Part shown: positions 52,970 to 61,435 of the stretch, piece by piece
How the letters are laid out: every line of letters begins with the position of its first letter
Position numbering within the stretch: the first letter of the stretch is position 1
Virus record (IMG/VR): IMGVR_UViG_3300050120_000237
Coordinates: 1 to 64,000 of that record
Length of the DNA: 64,000 nucleotides
From: a virus
Strand: one strand, 5' to 3'
Program-made: the position numbers and the translations under genes
The notes under the pieces: generated by a model
What the model saw: the letters and a program-made list of their open reading frames with translations, nothing else
Database searches by the model: none
Told to the model about the DNA's origin: nothing

Positions 52970-53728
52970 TTATGCAGCTTCCGCGAAAGAGAAGCTCCCC
53001 AGATTGTCGTTGGCATCGCAAGACGCCATGAAACCAAAGGTGGGTTTCGCGTAGTCGTCCTGCTTGGTGCTGATTTCAGTATCCGAGGTCAGGCAATAGT
53101 TCAAGGTCAGGATGGACTGTTCGCTGGCCCAGTTGAACTGCATCACCGCCGTGAAGGCGCCGACATTGCCCATCTGCTGGTTGGCGATAACGATAGTCTC
53201 GCCCACCAAGGTGACCGTGTAGAGATAGGAAATCTTCATGTTCGCGTTGGCATCGCCGGCCGCGAAAGTGTAGACGCCCGCCGCCACCGTGTAGGACTTG
53301 CCGACAACCGGGGTGGTGGCGACGCGGGTGTAGCGATTGCCGCTGTCGGCATTGCGCACGCCCAAGTCGGTGGTCCACGTCGCCGAATTGGCCACGGTGA
53401 TGATATAGGTGGTCACAGCAGGCACCACGCCGGCTTCGTTGTTCGCCTCTTTGATCTGGCCAGCCGTGCCGGCGTCGCCGAACAGCAGGTCCGAAAAGAT
53501 GCGGGGCTGCAACGTGCCAAGCGTCACCTTGCCGGTCACTTCCATGGTTGCCGCCGAAATGTCCGCAGCGAACTGGTTTTCACCGAACAGCGACTTGGTG
53601 CTGCGCTTGAAGGTGATGGACTGGTCCTGCGGGATGGAAAACGCGGTGGGCGTGGGCGTGGTGACGTTTGGCATGCCGAAAAAACGGCCCGCCGCAAAGA
53701 TTTTTTGGCCATTGACTGCGGTAACCAT
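52970..53728 (-). CDS. Major tail tube protein
   Basis: 252 residues, beta-rich: KIFAAGRFFGMPN, DQSITFKRSTKSLFGENQFAADI, MEVTGKVTLGTLQPRIFSDLLFG, TVTLVGETIVIANQQMG. Fold pattern, size and position before the chaperone and tape measure genes identify the tube subunit. An inserted Thr/Ala-rich segment in the middle (about 105-170) may be an Ig-like decoration loop. Confidence 0.82.
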   Translation of the reverse strand: MVTAVNGQKIFAAGRFFGMPNVTTPTPTAFSIPQDQSITFKRSTKSLFGENQFAADISAATMEVTGKVTLGTLQPRIFSDLLFGDAGTAGQIKEANNEAGVVPAVTTYIITVANSATWTTDLGVRNADSGNRYTRVATTPVVGKSYTVAAGVYTFAAGDANANMKISYLYTVTLVGETIVIANQQMGNVGAFTAVMQFNWASEQSILTLNYCLTSDTEISTKQDDYAKPTFGFMASCDANDNLGSFSFAEAA

Positions 53729-53931
53729 CAGGCTTTCTCCATCGTGGGGTTGTTGGGGGGTTCTGCGGCAAACAGCCCGCAGAGGCTTTTCTTGAGGTCA
53801 GGCAATGCAGACACCGCAGCGTTGAACACGGCGGTGTCGCGCGACAGCGTGGTGTTGTGGAATTTGGTGTTGAACCAGGCGTCCACCGCGTCGCTGATTT
53901 GGGCGGGCGTGGGCGTTTTCGATGCTGGCAT
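53728..53931 (-). CDS. Small tail-block protein
   Basis: 67 residues from the ATG at 53931, with AGGAGG directly upstream. Helical: PAQISDAVDAWFNTKFHNT, FNAAVSALPDLKKSLCGLF. Strong translation signal. Overlaps the tail tube start. Not recognised. Confidence 0.7.
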   Translation of the reverse strand: MPASKTPTPAQISDAVDAWFNTKFHNTTLSRDTAVFNAAVSALPDLKKSLCGLFAAEPPNNPTMEKA

Positions 53932-53941
53932 GGTGGCCTCC

Positions 53942-54412
53942 TTAGCCGGGCAGATAGATGGCGACAGGCAAATAGTATGCGGCCTGCCTCGCGTTTTCCT
54001 TGGTGGAATTGTCGCCGTGGTCTTTGCCGGCGATGCCAACAAGCTGCACGTTTTCGACAAGACCGCCCAAGGTGATGGGCTCGCCATCTTGGGGCGTAAA
54101 GACATTCTCCACCATGTCCACAAGCGGGTTCAGCATGGCGGCGCCGAACTCGTCGGGTTCATGGGTCACGCCGATGATGTAAATAACCGTCCAGCTTTTC
54201 TTGGTCATAAGGCGACCTTGGTATTCGTTTTCTTCCTGCATTTCGTACTGCATCAGTATCGGCTGTTCGCCGGGCGGCACGCGCTGCGTTTCAATGACCT
54301 TACGGGTGACGGTCACGAAGGGCTGGGCTTTCGTCAGCGCGCCTTGGTTCTTTGCCTGCAACGGCGTGACCATTGCATAAAGCGCCTTATAGATTGGCTC
54401 GCGTTCGATCAT
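53942..54412 (-). CDS. Tail terminator-like protein
   Basis: 156 residues: REPIYKALYAMVTPLQAKNQ, FVTVTRKVIETQRVPPGEQPILMQYEMQEE, SWTVIYIIGV, EFGAAMLNPLVDMVENVFTP. Resembles tail-terminator / tail completion proteins that cap the tube. ATGA overlap with the gene upstream. Confidence 0.7.
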   Translation of the reverse strand: MIEREPIYKALYAMVTPLQAKNQGALTKAQPFVTVTRKVIETQRVPPGEQPILMQYEMQEENEYQGRLMTKKSWTVIYIIGVTHEPDEFGAAMLNPLVDMVENVFTPQDGEPITLGGLVENVQLVGIAGKDHGDNSTKENARQAAYYLPVAIYLPG

Positions 54413-54924
54413 AGCTTCGTTGCCTTTTCGACAATTGCCCGGATGCCGCCTTCAAACACCGGCTTTTCCTTCACCAGCGCAAGCCGCATGTAGGGGTGTT
54501 CTGGAATGCGCGAACCCGGGTGGTGGACGACTTTCAAAATCATCAGCGAACTTTGCTTGGGGCCGCCGGAAAAACCCATGCGACCGGGAAACTGGAAGGC
54601 AAGCGCGCCGCCTGGTTTCTTCGGTCGAATGTCATGCGCCCGGGTTTGTCCGCCTTCCTCTTGGATGGCGGCATAGGGGATGCGGCTGCCGTCGATAAAG
54701 ACCACGCCCGACACGCCGCCCGGCACTTCCACCATCGTTGCCTGCACCGCCTGCCACAGCGGCCCGGTGGACTGGAACATGCGGGCGATGTTGTTCTTTA
54801 CGCCATCGCGCAGGGCCAGCATGCGGTCGGCAACAAAGACCCGCAGTTCCGTTTGGATTTCCGGGCTGGTCTTTTCAAGGGTGACTTGAACAGTGCGCAG
54901 CCCGAGAATTTCGGTCCTAATCAT
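54409..54924 (-). CDS. HK97 gp10-like tail-connector protein
   Basis: 171 residues: QTELRVFVADRMLALRDGVKNNIARMF, SGVVFIDGSRIPYAAIQEEGGQTRAHDI and a C-terminal PEHPYMRLALVKEKPVFEGGI. The YA.IQEEGG.T...I.PK pattern is typical of the HK97 gp10 family at the head-tail joint. Confidence 0.82.
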   Translation of the reverse strand: MIRTEILGLRTVQVTLEKTSPEIQTELRVFVADRMLALRDGVKNNIARMFQSTGPLWQAVQATMVEVPGGVSGVVFIDGSRIPYAAIQEEGGQTRAHDIRPKKPGGALAFQFPGRMGFSGGPKQSSLMILKVVHHPGSRIPEHPYMRLALVKEKPVFEGGIRAIVEKATKL

Positions 54925-55714
54925 CCTTGGAGTTTAGGTCTTCGTTGCCCATGATGCCATCGGGGATGAAGTTGTCCATCATACCGGTGTTGAAAGACGG
55001 CTGCACCCGGTCGGGCTGCTTGATCTGCCGCGAACGGTCGGCGATGGAAATCCCGCCGGCATACGGCACGACGCCGCTGCGCGCCGACGCCTTCTGTTCG
55101 AACTGCGACGCCATCTTGGAAAAGGCGCTGGACCGCTGGGAAAGCCGGGTCTGCAAATCCTTGTCCACCGTGTCGGCCTCGCGCGCGAACCGGCTGGCCA
55201 GCGACCGGCACACAATGGCTGCGGCGCCGTAGGTGCTGGTCGATTGCGTGAGGGCAAAGAGAATTTCCCCGTCGAACACCAGCGGGTCTTTGCGGAACGT
55301 GTCGCCCATGATGAAGCGCACCGCATCCTTTTGGCTGCTGGTCGGATCCCCGCTGTAGGTCCAAGCCGGCGCGGCGCCGACCTGCATCATGCCGGTGGAA
55401 ACCGTGGCGGGCTGGCTGGTGAAATCGACCAGGCTGGCGGCAAAATAGTAATTGGCGGTCAGCGCGGCGGTGTCGGCAGGTGCGAAGTTCACCTGAAACT
55501 TGCCGTCCGTGCCGTCGGTCACAAAGGTGATGCCGGCGGCGACGCTCTTTTTCTTGGTCAGAACCGGGCTGCTGGCGAGGTCGCGGCGGGCCTCAAACAC
55601 AATGTCCTGCGCCTGCGAAATGTCCAGCGGCAGGTCGTCGTCGCCCACCACCGTGAAAACCACGCCGTTGGCGTTGCCGGCAAATACTTCGAAATCTTGG
55701 CTTTGCGCGGTCAT
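54917..55714 (-). CDS. Head-tail adaptor fused to a beta-sandwich domain
   Basis: 265 residues. The first 110 residues form a beta-rich domain resembling the N-terminus of baseplate upper proteins (VVFTVVGDDDLPLDISQAQDIVFEARRD). The second part has the connector pattern DAVRFIMGDTFRKDPLVFDGEILFAL, YGAAAIVCRSLASRFAREAD. Head-tail connectors of the HK97 gp6 type have this helical segment. The fusion is uncommon. Confidence 0.7.
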   Translation of the reverse strand: MTAQSQDFEVFAGNANGVVFTVVGDDDLPLDISQAQDIVFEARRDLASSPVLTKKKSVAAGITFVTDGTDGKFQVNFAPADTAALTANYYFAASLVDFTSQPATVSTGMMQVGAAPAWTYSGDPTSSQKDAVRFIMGDTFRKDPLVFDGEILFALTQSTSTYGAAAIVCRSLASRFAREADTVDKDLQTRLSQRSSAFSKMASQFEQKASARSGVVPYAGGISIADRSRQIKQPDRVQPSFNTGMMDNFIPDGIMGNEDLNSKDD

Positions 55715-57273
55715 TCGTCCAGCTTTCCCTTGAGGTCGGTGGTCGTCTTTTTGCCGATAAGCGAGGTCGTCACCTTGCTGCCCAGCAGCTGCACGCGGGT
55801 GACGAACTGCCTGCGGGCGGACTTGAACAGCAGCGCCACCGACCGGGACGACGCCAAAAGGTGCAGGCCGATTCCCCGTGCCAGATAGGCCACCGGGGTG
55901 GTGCTGGCCAGCACGACCTTGCCGGTGGCTTTCACCAGCAGGGCGACGGCATGGCTGGTGGCAAGCACTGAAAGCGGGAAGCCGATGGCCAGCAGCGCCC
56001 GGGCGGCGCTGGCGGCGGTAAGGGCCTTGCTGGTGCGCATGGCCAGCATCGCCACCGGGGCGGACTGGGCAAGGAATGCAAAGCCCCGGTTGGATGGTGT
56101 CAGAAGGCTGGCAACGGGGCTGCTGGACGCCAGCAGCGCCTTGGTGCTGTCCCGGCGTAGCAGCGCGCGGGCGGCGGAAACGGCCACCAGCGACTTCGTG
56201 AGCCCGAGTGCGAACAGGGCACTGGCGTTGGACACCGCCAACAGCGCCTTGGCCTGCGACCGGCCCGCCAGCGCCTGCGCCGCGCTGATGGCCAGAATGC
56301 CGTGGGTTGTTGACTTAGAAGTCAACGCGACCGGGATGCTGGACGCCGGCAGGGCCTTGGCGGTGGACCGGCGCAGCAGGGCCACAGAGGCGCTGCTGGC
56401 CAGCGCATGGATGGACAGGGCGACCTGCCGAACCCCGATGGCGACCGACGCGGCGGTGGCCGGCAGGGCTTTGGCGGTCTGGCGGGTCAGCAGGGCGACC
56501 GCCGCCGACGACGCGAGAATGGCGACGAGCCGGCCCTTGATGGTGGCAAGCAGCGCGACCGCCGGGCTGGTGGCCAGCAGCTTCTTGCCGCCGGCCTTGG
56601 TCAGCAGGGCGATGGCGGCGGACGCCGCGACCTTGGACCCGGTGGTGATGCCCTTTTGCAACAAGGCGACGGCGGGCGACGATGCCAGCCGCGCGGCGCC
56701 GGTCTGGCGGCGCAGAAGCGCGACGGCGGCGGACTGGGCCAGCACGACCTTGAACACCCCGTGCACCTGCAAGGCGACCGCCGCAGACTGGGCCATCAAC
56801 ACCTTGCCCTTGTTGGTCTGTAGCAGCGCCACCGACGACGCCAGACAGGTGGCGGCGAAGCTGCGCAGGCTGCCCCGGACCAGCAGGGCGATGGACGACC
56901 CCAGCGCGGGCAGGTTCTTGCCGGTGGATTTGGACAGCATGGCGACCGCGGCGGACGCGGCGGTCAGGGCAAGGTGGTAAGGCGTGGTGGCGTGCAGCAG
57001 GGCCACAGAACTGGCCAGCGACACGCTGTTGCGCCCGGTCGAACGGCGCAGCAGGGCGACGGAAGCGCCGACCGCTGCAATCTGGTGGGCCATGCCGCGC
57101 AGCAGAAGCGCAACGGCGGGGCTGGATGCGGGCAGCAGCTTTCCGGTGGACATGGAAAGGCTGGCCACGCTGGCGCTGGTCGCAAGGCAGGTCTGGAAAT
57201 AGGCCGTGCCGCTCGAAATGTGAACGGGCCGAATGTGGGCCTTGAAAGGCCGGGCTCTACCGAGACGTGCCAT
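55711..57273 (-). CDS. Tandem-repeat protein, about 25 units of 18 residues
   Basis: 520 residues, nearly all repeats of the form ASSAAVALLRRSTGKALL with small variations (positions 2-4 Ser/Thr/Gln, AVALL core, a basic turn, then KALL). Only four acidic residues are present, all but one in the last 12 residues, against dozens of Lys/Arg. The gene is joined to both neighbours by TAATG and ATGA overlaps, so it is real; the antisense frame is also open for 360 codons, a by-product of the repeats. A solenoid or amphipathic structural protein of the capsid or neck is likely. No known family was recognised. Confidence 0.8.
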   Translation of the reverse strand: MARLGRARPFKAHIRPVHISSGTAYFQTCLATSASVASLSMSTGKLLPASSPAVALLLRGMAHQIAAVGASVALLRRSTGRNSVSLASSVALLHATTPYHLALTAASAAVAMLSKSTGKNLPALGSSIALLVRGSLRSFAATCLASSVALLQTNKGKVLMAQSAAVALQVHGVFKVVLAQSAAVALLRRQTGAARLASSPAVALLQKGITTGSKVAASAAIALLTKAGGKKLLATSPAVALLATIKGRLVAILASSAAVALLTRQTAKALPATAASVAIGVRQVALSIHALASSASVALLRRSTAKALPASSIPVALTSKSTTHGILAISAAQALAGRSQAKALLAVSNASALFALGLTKSLVAVSAARALLRRDSTKALLASSSPVASLLTPSNRGFAFLAQSAPVAMLAMRTSKALTAASAARALLAIGFPLSVLATSHAVALLVKATGKVVLASTTPVAYLARGIGLHLLASSRSVALLFKSARRQFVTRVQLLGSKVTTSLIGKKTTTDLKGKLDE

Positions 57274-57896
57274 TAGAAGAAACTCGCGCGTTTAACGGAT
57301 TGCCGCAGAAAACGAAGCTGGGCTGCCATGTCCACCGGGGCGAATGTCAGCAAGCCGTGGCCCTGTGCGCCGGGCACAAGCCTTGCGGCGGCAGCATTAA
57401 AGAATGACGTCACCGGATAAAGTATCGTTGCGCCGGTCAGACTAAAGAACGGATTGTTGAAACCAGTTCCAGCATCGGGATTGCCAGTGGCATTCCATGC
57501 GCCTTGGTTTTTCCTAACCCAAACATTTGTCAAGCCATAACCGGGCGTCGTGTCCCAAGCGGCATAAATTCTGTCGCCGGTCGTGAAGGTCGCGTAATTG
57601 GTGACGGTGCCGCCCTGCGCTAAAAACTCGCCAGTGTTGTAATATCCGAAAGTCCCACTGCTCCCGATGTAATTGTTCACGTCGGTGTGGTCGAATGTCA
57701 GACCGAAGGATGGGCCGTTCGCGCCACCCGTCACAACGTCCCAAGCGCAGACCCACTTCTGCTGCGGGCCAGCAATCAAAAGCCCCGTGTTCGCCATAGC
57801 GTTGGCGTCGGTGCCAGCATTGCTTGCTGTTGCGACACCGTTACCAGCGGAAAGAGTTACCGACGCTGCGATGAATGAAGGGTCGTAGGTCGTCAC
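57273..57896 (-). CDS. SPRY/lectin-like domain protein (GTG start)
   Basis: 207 residues from the GTG at 57896. Beta-sandwich pattern: KWVCAWDVVTGGANGPSFGLTF, YIGSSGTFGYYNTGEFLAQGG, FTTGDRIYAAWDTTPGYGLTNVWVRKNQGAW. This layout (FGYY..G, TTGDRI..A.D...G..W...N..W) is that of SPRY / concanavalin-like domains found on phage surface proteins. It may bind host glycans. Placed in the head-connector block. Confidence 0.75.
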   Translation of the reverse strand: MTTYDPSFIAASVTLSAGNGVATASNAGTDANAMANTGLLIAGPQQKWVCAWDVVTGGANGPSFGLTFDHTDVNNYIGSSGTFGYYNTGEFLAQGGTVTNYATFTTGDRIYAAWDTTPGYGLTNVWVRKNQGAWNATGNPDAGTGFNNPFFSLTGATILYPVTSFFNAAAARLVPGAQGHGLLTFAPVDMAAQLRFLRQSVKRASFF

Positions 57897-57903
57897 GCGG
57901 CAT

Positions 57904-58395
57904 TTACTCCTCCCACTGCACCCAAACGATGGCGTTCACGGTGGCGGCGAACTTCGCGCGCACGCGCAGGAATTTGCTGGCGCGCACCCTAAATTCGCGG
58001 CCCAGCGGCCACTGCAAGCCATACTGGTTGGTCGGCGCGACAAACTGCACGTCCGCCGTGCGCACGGCGGTGATGGTGCCCTCGCCTGTCGGGGAAAAGC
58101 AGGTCAGCGCGGCGCCGCCGACGCAAAGCGACGCTGGGCCGTTGGGGTTGCTGTACGGGGTCGGGGTCAGCGACGTGCCGCCGGTCGCGGCCACGTCGGT
58201 TTCGATAAGTTCGAGAATGCCCGGCACCGCATTGGTGATGCCGTCGAATGCAATGCCCCAAGCAACAGGGATGATTTCCTTGGTGCTTGGGGGTGCAATT
58301 TGCAGCAGCGTCTTGATGGCAGTGCCCGTGGCGACCGCAACACGGCTTGCCGTGGTCGGTTCGACACCGTTACCAGCCCAGAATTGGTCGGCCAT
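57904..58395 (-). CDS. Head-block hypothetical protein
   Basis: 163 residues: SRVAVATGTAIKTLLQIAPPSTKEIIPVAWGIAFDG, LIETDVAATGGTSLTP, RVRASKFLRVRAKFAATVNAIVWVQWEE. The pattern (LQI..P......V..WGI.FDG) looks like a conserved minor virion protein family, perhaps a decoration or neck protein. Name not known to me. Confidence 0.7.
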   Translation of the reverse strand: MADQFWAGNGVEPTTASRVAVATGTAIKTLLQIAPPSTKEIIPVAWGIAFDGITNAVPGILELIETDVAATGGTSLTPTPYSNPNGPASLCVGGAALTCFSPTGEGTITAVRTADVQFVAPTNQYGLQWPLGREFRVRASKFLRVRAKFAATVNAIVWVQWEE

Positions 58396-58430
58396 GGGTA
58401 TTCCCTTTCAAAAAGCTGCGCCTGGTCGAA

Positions 58431-58907
58431 CTACGCCGGAACCTGCTTCAAGCCGAAGGTGAATGCAATCGAGTCACCCAGCAGCGTGTTGATGGCGGCG
58501 AAGACAGAATGGATAAGCAGGTTGCCCGCCGTCACGTTGTCGAACAGACCCGCTTCGGTGATGGCGACCGGGCCCGCAGCGGACTGCGTGACGGTGCCAG
58601 CAACCTGATTGGTGTCGTTCGTCACCGTGGTGGTGACGCGGCTTTCCGTTCCCACCGTCCGGCCGCCGGCTGTGGTCGGCGCGACTTCGGTCTGCAGGGC
58701 GGTGTCGGTCACCGCCGCAGCCGTCACGCCAGTGCCCCAGCCGATATTTTTGGCTGCGGTGCCGGCCTGAATGACGCGGTTGGTGATGATGGACGCGCCC
58801 ACGTTGGTGAACACGTTGGCCAGCAGGATGATGCCCTTGGCCACGGCTTCGGCGACAGCGGCAGCAATGCCGCCGCCGGGATTGAGGGTTGCAGCGCGTG
58901 CGCTCAT
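58431..58907 (-). CDS. Head-block hypothetical protein
   Basis: 158 residues, Ala/Thr/Val-rich: AVAKGIILLANVFTNVGASIITN, KNIGWGTGVTAAAVTDTALQTEVA, TITEAGLFDN-like PVAITEAGLFDNVTAGNLLIHSVFA. Probably a virion surface protein. Similar sequence style to the gene upstream. Confidence 0.7.
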   Translation of the reverse strand: MSARAATLNPGGGIAAAVAEAVAKGIILLANVFTNVGASIITNRVIQAGTAAKNIGWGTGVTAAAVTDTALQTEVAPTTAGGRTVGTESRVTTTVTNDTNQVAGTVTQSAAGPVAITEAGLFDNVTAGNLLIHSVFAAINTLLGDSIAFTFGLKQVPA

Positions 58908-59168
58908 TTACTGGGCCTCCTTCGGGGCGGCGGACACCAGCGAAAATTCGCCCAAGGAAACCACGTTGCCTTCGGCAAACAGGGTTTCCACGGCTTCCTT
59001 CGTGCTGGCGGTCAGCTTGCGGCGGATGGTGATGGTGGTCTGCGTGTCGTCTTCCGGCACCAGTTCGATGATGGCGACGGGCTGTTGACCGATGATGGTT
59101 TCGCCATCGCCAGTCTTTGCTTCCACCGGCACGGTGGTGGGGTGGAAGCTGTGAACGGTGTAATTCAT
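58908..59168 (-). CDS. Small virion-block protein
   Basis: 86 residues, beta-like: YTVHSFHPTTVPVEAK, QPVAIIELVPEDDTQTTITIRRKLT, VVSLGEFSLVSA. The stop abuts the next gene. Not recognised. Confidence 0.65.
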   Translation of the reverse strand: MNYTVHSFHPTTVPVEAKTGDGETIIGQQPVAIIELVPEDDTQTTITIRRKLTASTKEAVETLFAEGNVVSLGEFSLVSAAPKEAQ

Positions 59169-59428
59169 TCTCCGAACCTCTCTAGTTTCTTGGCCAATTT
59201 ATTCAGCCAATCTGCGACGGCAAAAAAGATATTGGCCGGGAATGGCCAAGGCATGATGGCCTCGGCGTCCCGCTGGTAAATCACGGCTGGTGTGCCGCAC
59301 TTGGGGCACTTCGGAAGCCCGGTCGGGTTGGGGATCACTTCGCCGCAGCATCGAAACGCACCGCGAAATTCGATGGTGACGACGGGGATAACCTTGACCC
59401 CGACCGTGGCATTCCGAGTGCTTTCCAT
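59165..59428 (-). CDS. Zinc-ribbon protein in the head block
   Basis: 87 residues from the ATG at 59428 (TAATG overlap). Contains FRCCGEVIPN and KCPKCGTPAV, one complete zinc ribbon, then a hydrophobic helix (WPFPANIFFAVADWLNKLAKKL). May be membrane-associated. Confidence 0.7.
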   Translation of the reverse strand: MESTRNATVGVKVIPVVTIEFRGAFRCCGEVIPNPTGLPKCPKCGTPAVIYQRDAEAIMPWPFPANIFFAVADWLNKLAKKLERFGE

Positions 59429-59862
59429 TACGCCGACACGCCGCCCTGCAAGGACTGCCAAGCGCCAGCGGTCAGGCAGTAGAAAATCGCCCGCTTGGCA
59501 TTGGTCAGGGGAACGCCGGTCGCCGCAGCAACACCGTCGATGGTGTCTGTGCCGGTGACGCCGGCATAGACCTTGGCGGCAGCGACGCCATCATTGATGA
59601 CGACGACACTTGCGCCGGCAACGGCGGGCGGAAGCGCGACGCTGTCATTGGCGCTCGCCACGGTGGCAAGGCGGTTCCAGCCATACTTGAGGGCCATCGC
59701 AAGTGCGCGGGTGCCGCCAGCATGCGCAATGACGCCGTCGTTCGGCTTGCCGCCGAGAACCTGCGCGCCGGTATCGGACGACACAATGCCGCCAGAGCCC
59801 AAATAGAGAATGTGGGCCTTTGCTTTGCCCTTGATGCGTTCAACAAAGCCGGTGAGAGCCAT
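59428..59862 (-). CDS. Head-block hypothetical protein
   Basis: 144 residues: FVERIKGKAKAHILYLGSGGIV, RALAMALKYGWNRLATVASA, VALPPAVAGASVVVINDGVAAAKVYAG, AIFYCLTAGAWQSL. Alternating beta pattern like decoration or spike-base proteins. Not recognised. Confidence 0.7.
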   Translation of the reverse strand: MALTGFVERIKGKAKAHILYLGSGGIVSSDTGAQVLGGKPNDGVIAHAGGTRALAMALKYGWNRLATVASANDSVALPPAVAGASVVVINDGVAAAKVYAGVTGTDTIDGVAAATGVPLTNAKRAIFYCLTAGAWQSLQGGVSA

Positions 59863-59898
59863 TGCGCGTCTCCGCGTTTGAGGTTTCGGGGAAAAGAA

Positions 59899-60261
59899 TT
59901 AGCCCGCTGCGGGCTTCTTCTTTTTGGGTTTCCGGCCTTTCGGACGGTCGGCAGCCGGCAGCATTGCTTCGGCTTCCTCACGCGACATAGGGACAGCGTT
60001 CAGCTTGTGCCCCTCGATCACGTCAAAACGGCCCATGCCCATGTGGATGGCAAAACGACGGCTGCCGGCAGCGACGGGCGACGCCGGATACAGTTCGATT
60101 TTGCCAAGGTTGATAAGCGCTTGGCGGTTTCTTTTGGGAATGGCCAGCACCTGTTCGGCGGTCAGTGTTTCGCCAGCGGTCATGGTGCGCGGGCCGAGGT
60201 CGAAGCGGCGGCGGACATACGCGCCGCCAATCTGGGTGTCGGGGAGCATGGGGTTGGGCAT
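59899..60261 (-). CDS. Head-block protein with poly-basic tail
   Basis: 120 residues: GAYVRRRFDLGPRTMTAGETLTAEQVLAI, RNRQALINLGKIELYP, then a Lys-rich C-terminus (KGRKPKKKKPAAG). Follows the capsid gene. A role in DNA entry or capsid finishing is possible. Confidence 0.65.
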   Translation of the reverse strand: MPNPMLPDTQIGGAYVRRRFDLGPRTMTAGETLTAEQVLAIPKRNRQALINLGKIELYPASPVAAGSRRFAIHMGMGRFDVIEGHKLNAVPMSREEAEAMLPAADRPKGRKPKKKKPAAG

Positions 60262-60283
60262 TGGGTGGTCCTCTTGTGTGGAT

Positions 60284-60309
60284 GGGCGCGCGACTCACGC
60301 CGCGCGCCC
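60284..60309 (-). repeat. GC-rich hairpin after the capsid gene
   Basis: GGGCGCGCG (60284-60292) pairs with CGCGCGCCC (60301-60309), an 9-bp perfect stem. There is no U tract, so it is probably an mRNA-stabilising or partial attenuation hairpin rather than a terminator. Confidence 0.5.
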
Positions 60310-60316
60310 GGCCACA

Positions 60317-61306
60317 TTAGGCGACGATGGTAGAGAAGAAATAGCCGAGGTCAGCGCCGACGCGCTTCAACCCGTAGGCCATTTCGCATTCCACGCGGAT
60401 GGAGTTCTTGCCGCGATTGGGCAGGGGCTCCGACCACGAACGGGCGCCGAACACGCCCATGCCGTCCAGACCGTTCCAAGCAAAGATATAACCGGCGGAC
60501 GGGATGCGCAGGCCGGGGGCCTTGGGGCGATAGCACAGCAGGGCAGACTTGCCGACGATGAAACCCATCGCAGCGGCCTGACCTTCGGCAGCGGAATTGT
60601 AAACCGCTTCCGACACCACGACTTCTTCCACCGCGAATGCGCCGGCCAACAGGGCGGGCGTAATGTCGGCGGCGTCGGCCTGCATCGTGAACTTGATGCG
60701 GTCGATCACCAGCGGGTGCTTGCGCAGCGCCTGGTAAACCGCCCAGCCCAGCACCAGCACATTCGGCTTTTTGCCGGTGTTCTGGAGGATGGTGGTCTGC
60801 GCGTTGGAAATGTCCGTGAACGGGTCGCTGTTGGCGTCGTCGGACCACTGGTAGACCTGCGCCCCGGTCGGCGTAGCGGCGCCCACCAAGTCCGTGCCCC
60901 AAACGCCAGTGGTCATGTAGGTGCTGGCGAAATTGAGGTCGCGGCTGATAAGCAGCTGCTGCATCAGGAACTCGGTCGTGGTGGTTTCGAGGTCCACCGA
61001 CGGGTCTTGGTTGGCGCGGGCCTGTTCGCCGATATCGTCATGCAGCGCCCACACGTCGCAGCGATAGCTGTCCTGCGTGAGATTGACGCCCGAACCGGCG
61101 GACTCCGTTGCGTCCGCACGCTTCTTGGGATTGTTGCGGAAAAAGTCGGCCTTGGACCAGATGTAGTACAGGTCCGACTGATGGGACACGGGGACGATGG
61201 GGAAGACTTTGTCCGCGATATAGGCGGACTCGTCCTGCATGTAGGCCACCGCGATGTTGGTCAGCGGTGAAGGCGAATGGACCTGATTAAGGGTGGGTTG
61301 CGGCAT
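60317..61306 (-). CDS. Major capsid protein
   Basis: 329 residues from the ATG at 61306, with AGAGGAA upstream. N-terminus PQPTLNQVHSPSPLTNIAVAYMQDESAYIADKVFPIVPV is typical of HK97-fold capsid proteins of this class, followed by SDLYYIWSKADFFRNNPKKRA, PNVLVLGWAVYQALRKHP, FAVEEVVVSEAVYNSA and FAWNGLDGMGVFGARSWSE. Position after scaffold and decoration genes agrees. Confidence 0.9.
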   Translation of the reverse strand: MPQPTLNQVHSPSPLTNIAVAYMQDESAYIADKVFPIVPVSHQSDLYYIWSKADFFRNNPKKRADATESAGSGVNLTQDSYRCDVWALHDDIGEQARANQDPSVDLETTTTEFLMQQLLISRDLNFASTYMTTGVWGTDLVGAATPTGAQVYQWSDDANSDPFTDISNAQTTILQNTGKKPNVLVLGWAVYQALRKHPLVIDRIKFTMQADAADITPALLAGAFAVEEVVVSEAVYNSAAEGQAAAMGFIVGKSALLCYRPKAPGLRIPSAGYIFAWNGLDGMGVFGARSWSEPLPNRGKNSIRVECEMAYGLKRVGADLGYFFSTIVA

Positions 61307-61344
61307 TGCCGGATTCCTCTGTTCAAAGTTTCGGGTTTTTGGAC

Positions 61345-61396
61345 AAGAGGCTGGCTGGTGCGGGTGCAAACCTGCACCAGCCTAGGCACGCCTCTT
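61345..61396 (-). repeat. Long two-part hairpin upstream of the capsid gene
   Basis: Outer arm AAGAGGC (61345-61351) pairs with GCCTCTT (61390-61396) and inner arm GGCTGGTGC (61353-61361) pairs with GCACCAGCC (61374-61382). It lies between the decoration gene and the capsid gene, without a U tract. It could be a processing or stabilising element that raises capsid mRNA. Confidence 0.6.
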
Positions 61397-61435
61397 ACTG
61401 GGTGGAATTGGCGCGTTTAACCGCGCGCCATCCGG

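Noticed and set aside
55898-56980. Rightward 360-codon repetitive frame
   Set aside because: Mirror image of the repeat gene on the other strand; the leftward gene fits the coupled gene order.
60284-60309. Terminator after the capsid gene
   Set aside because: The stem is strong but no U tract follows on the minus strand, so it is listed only as a hairpin.
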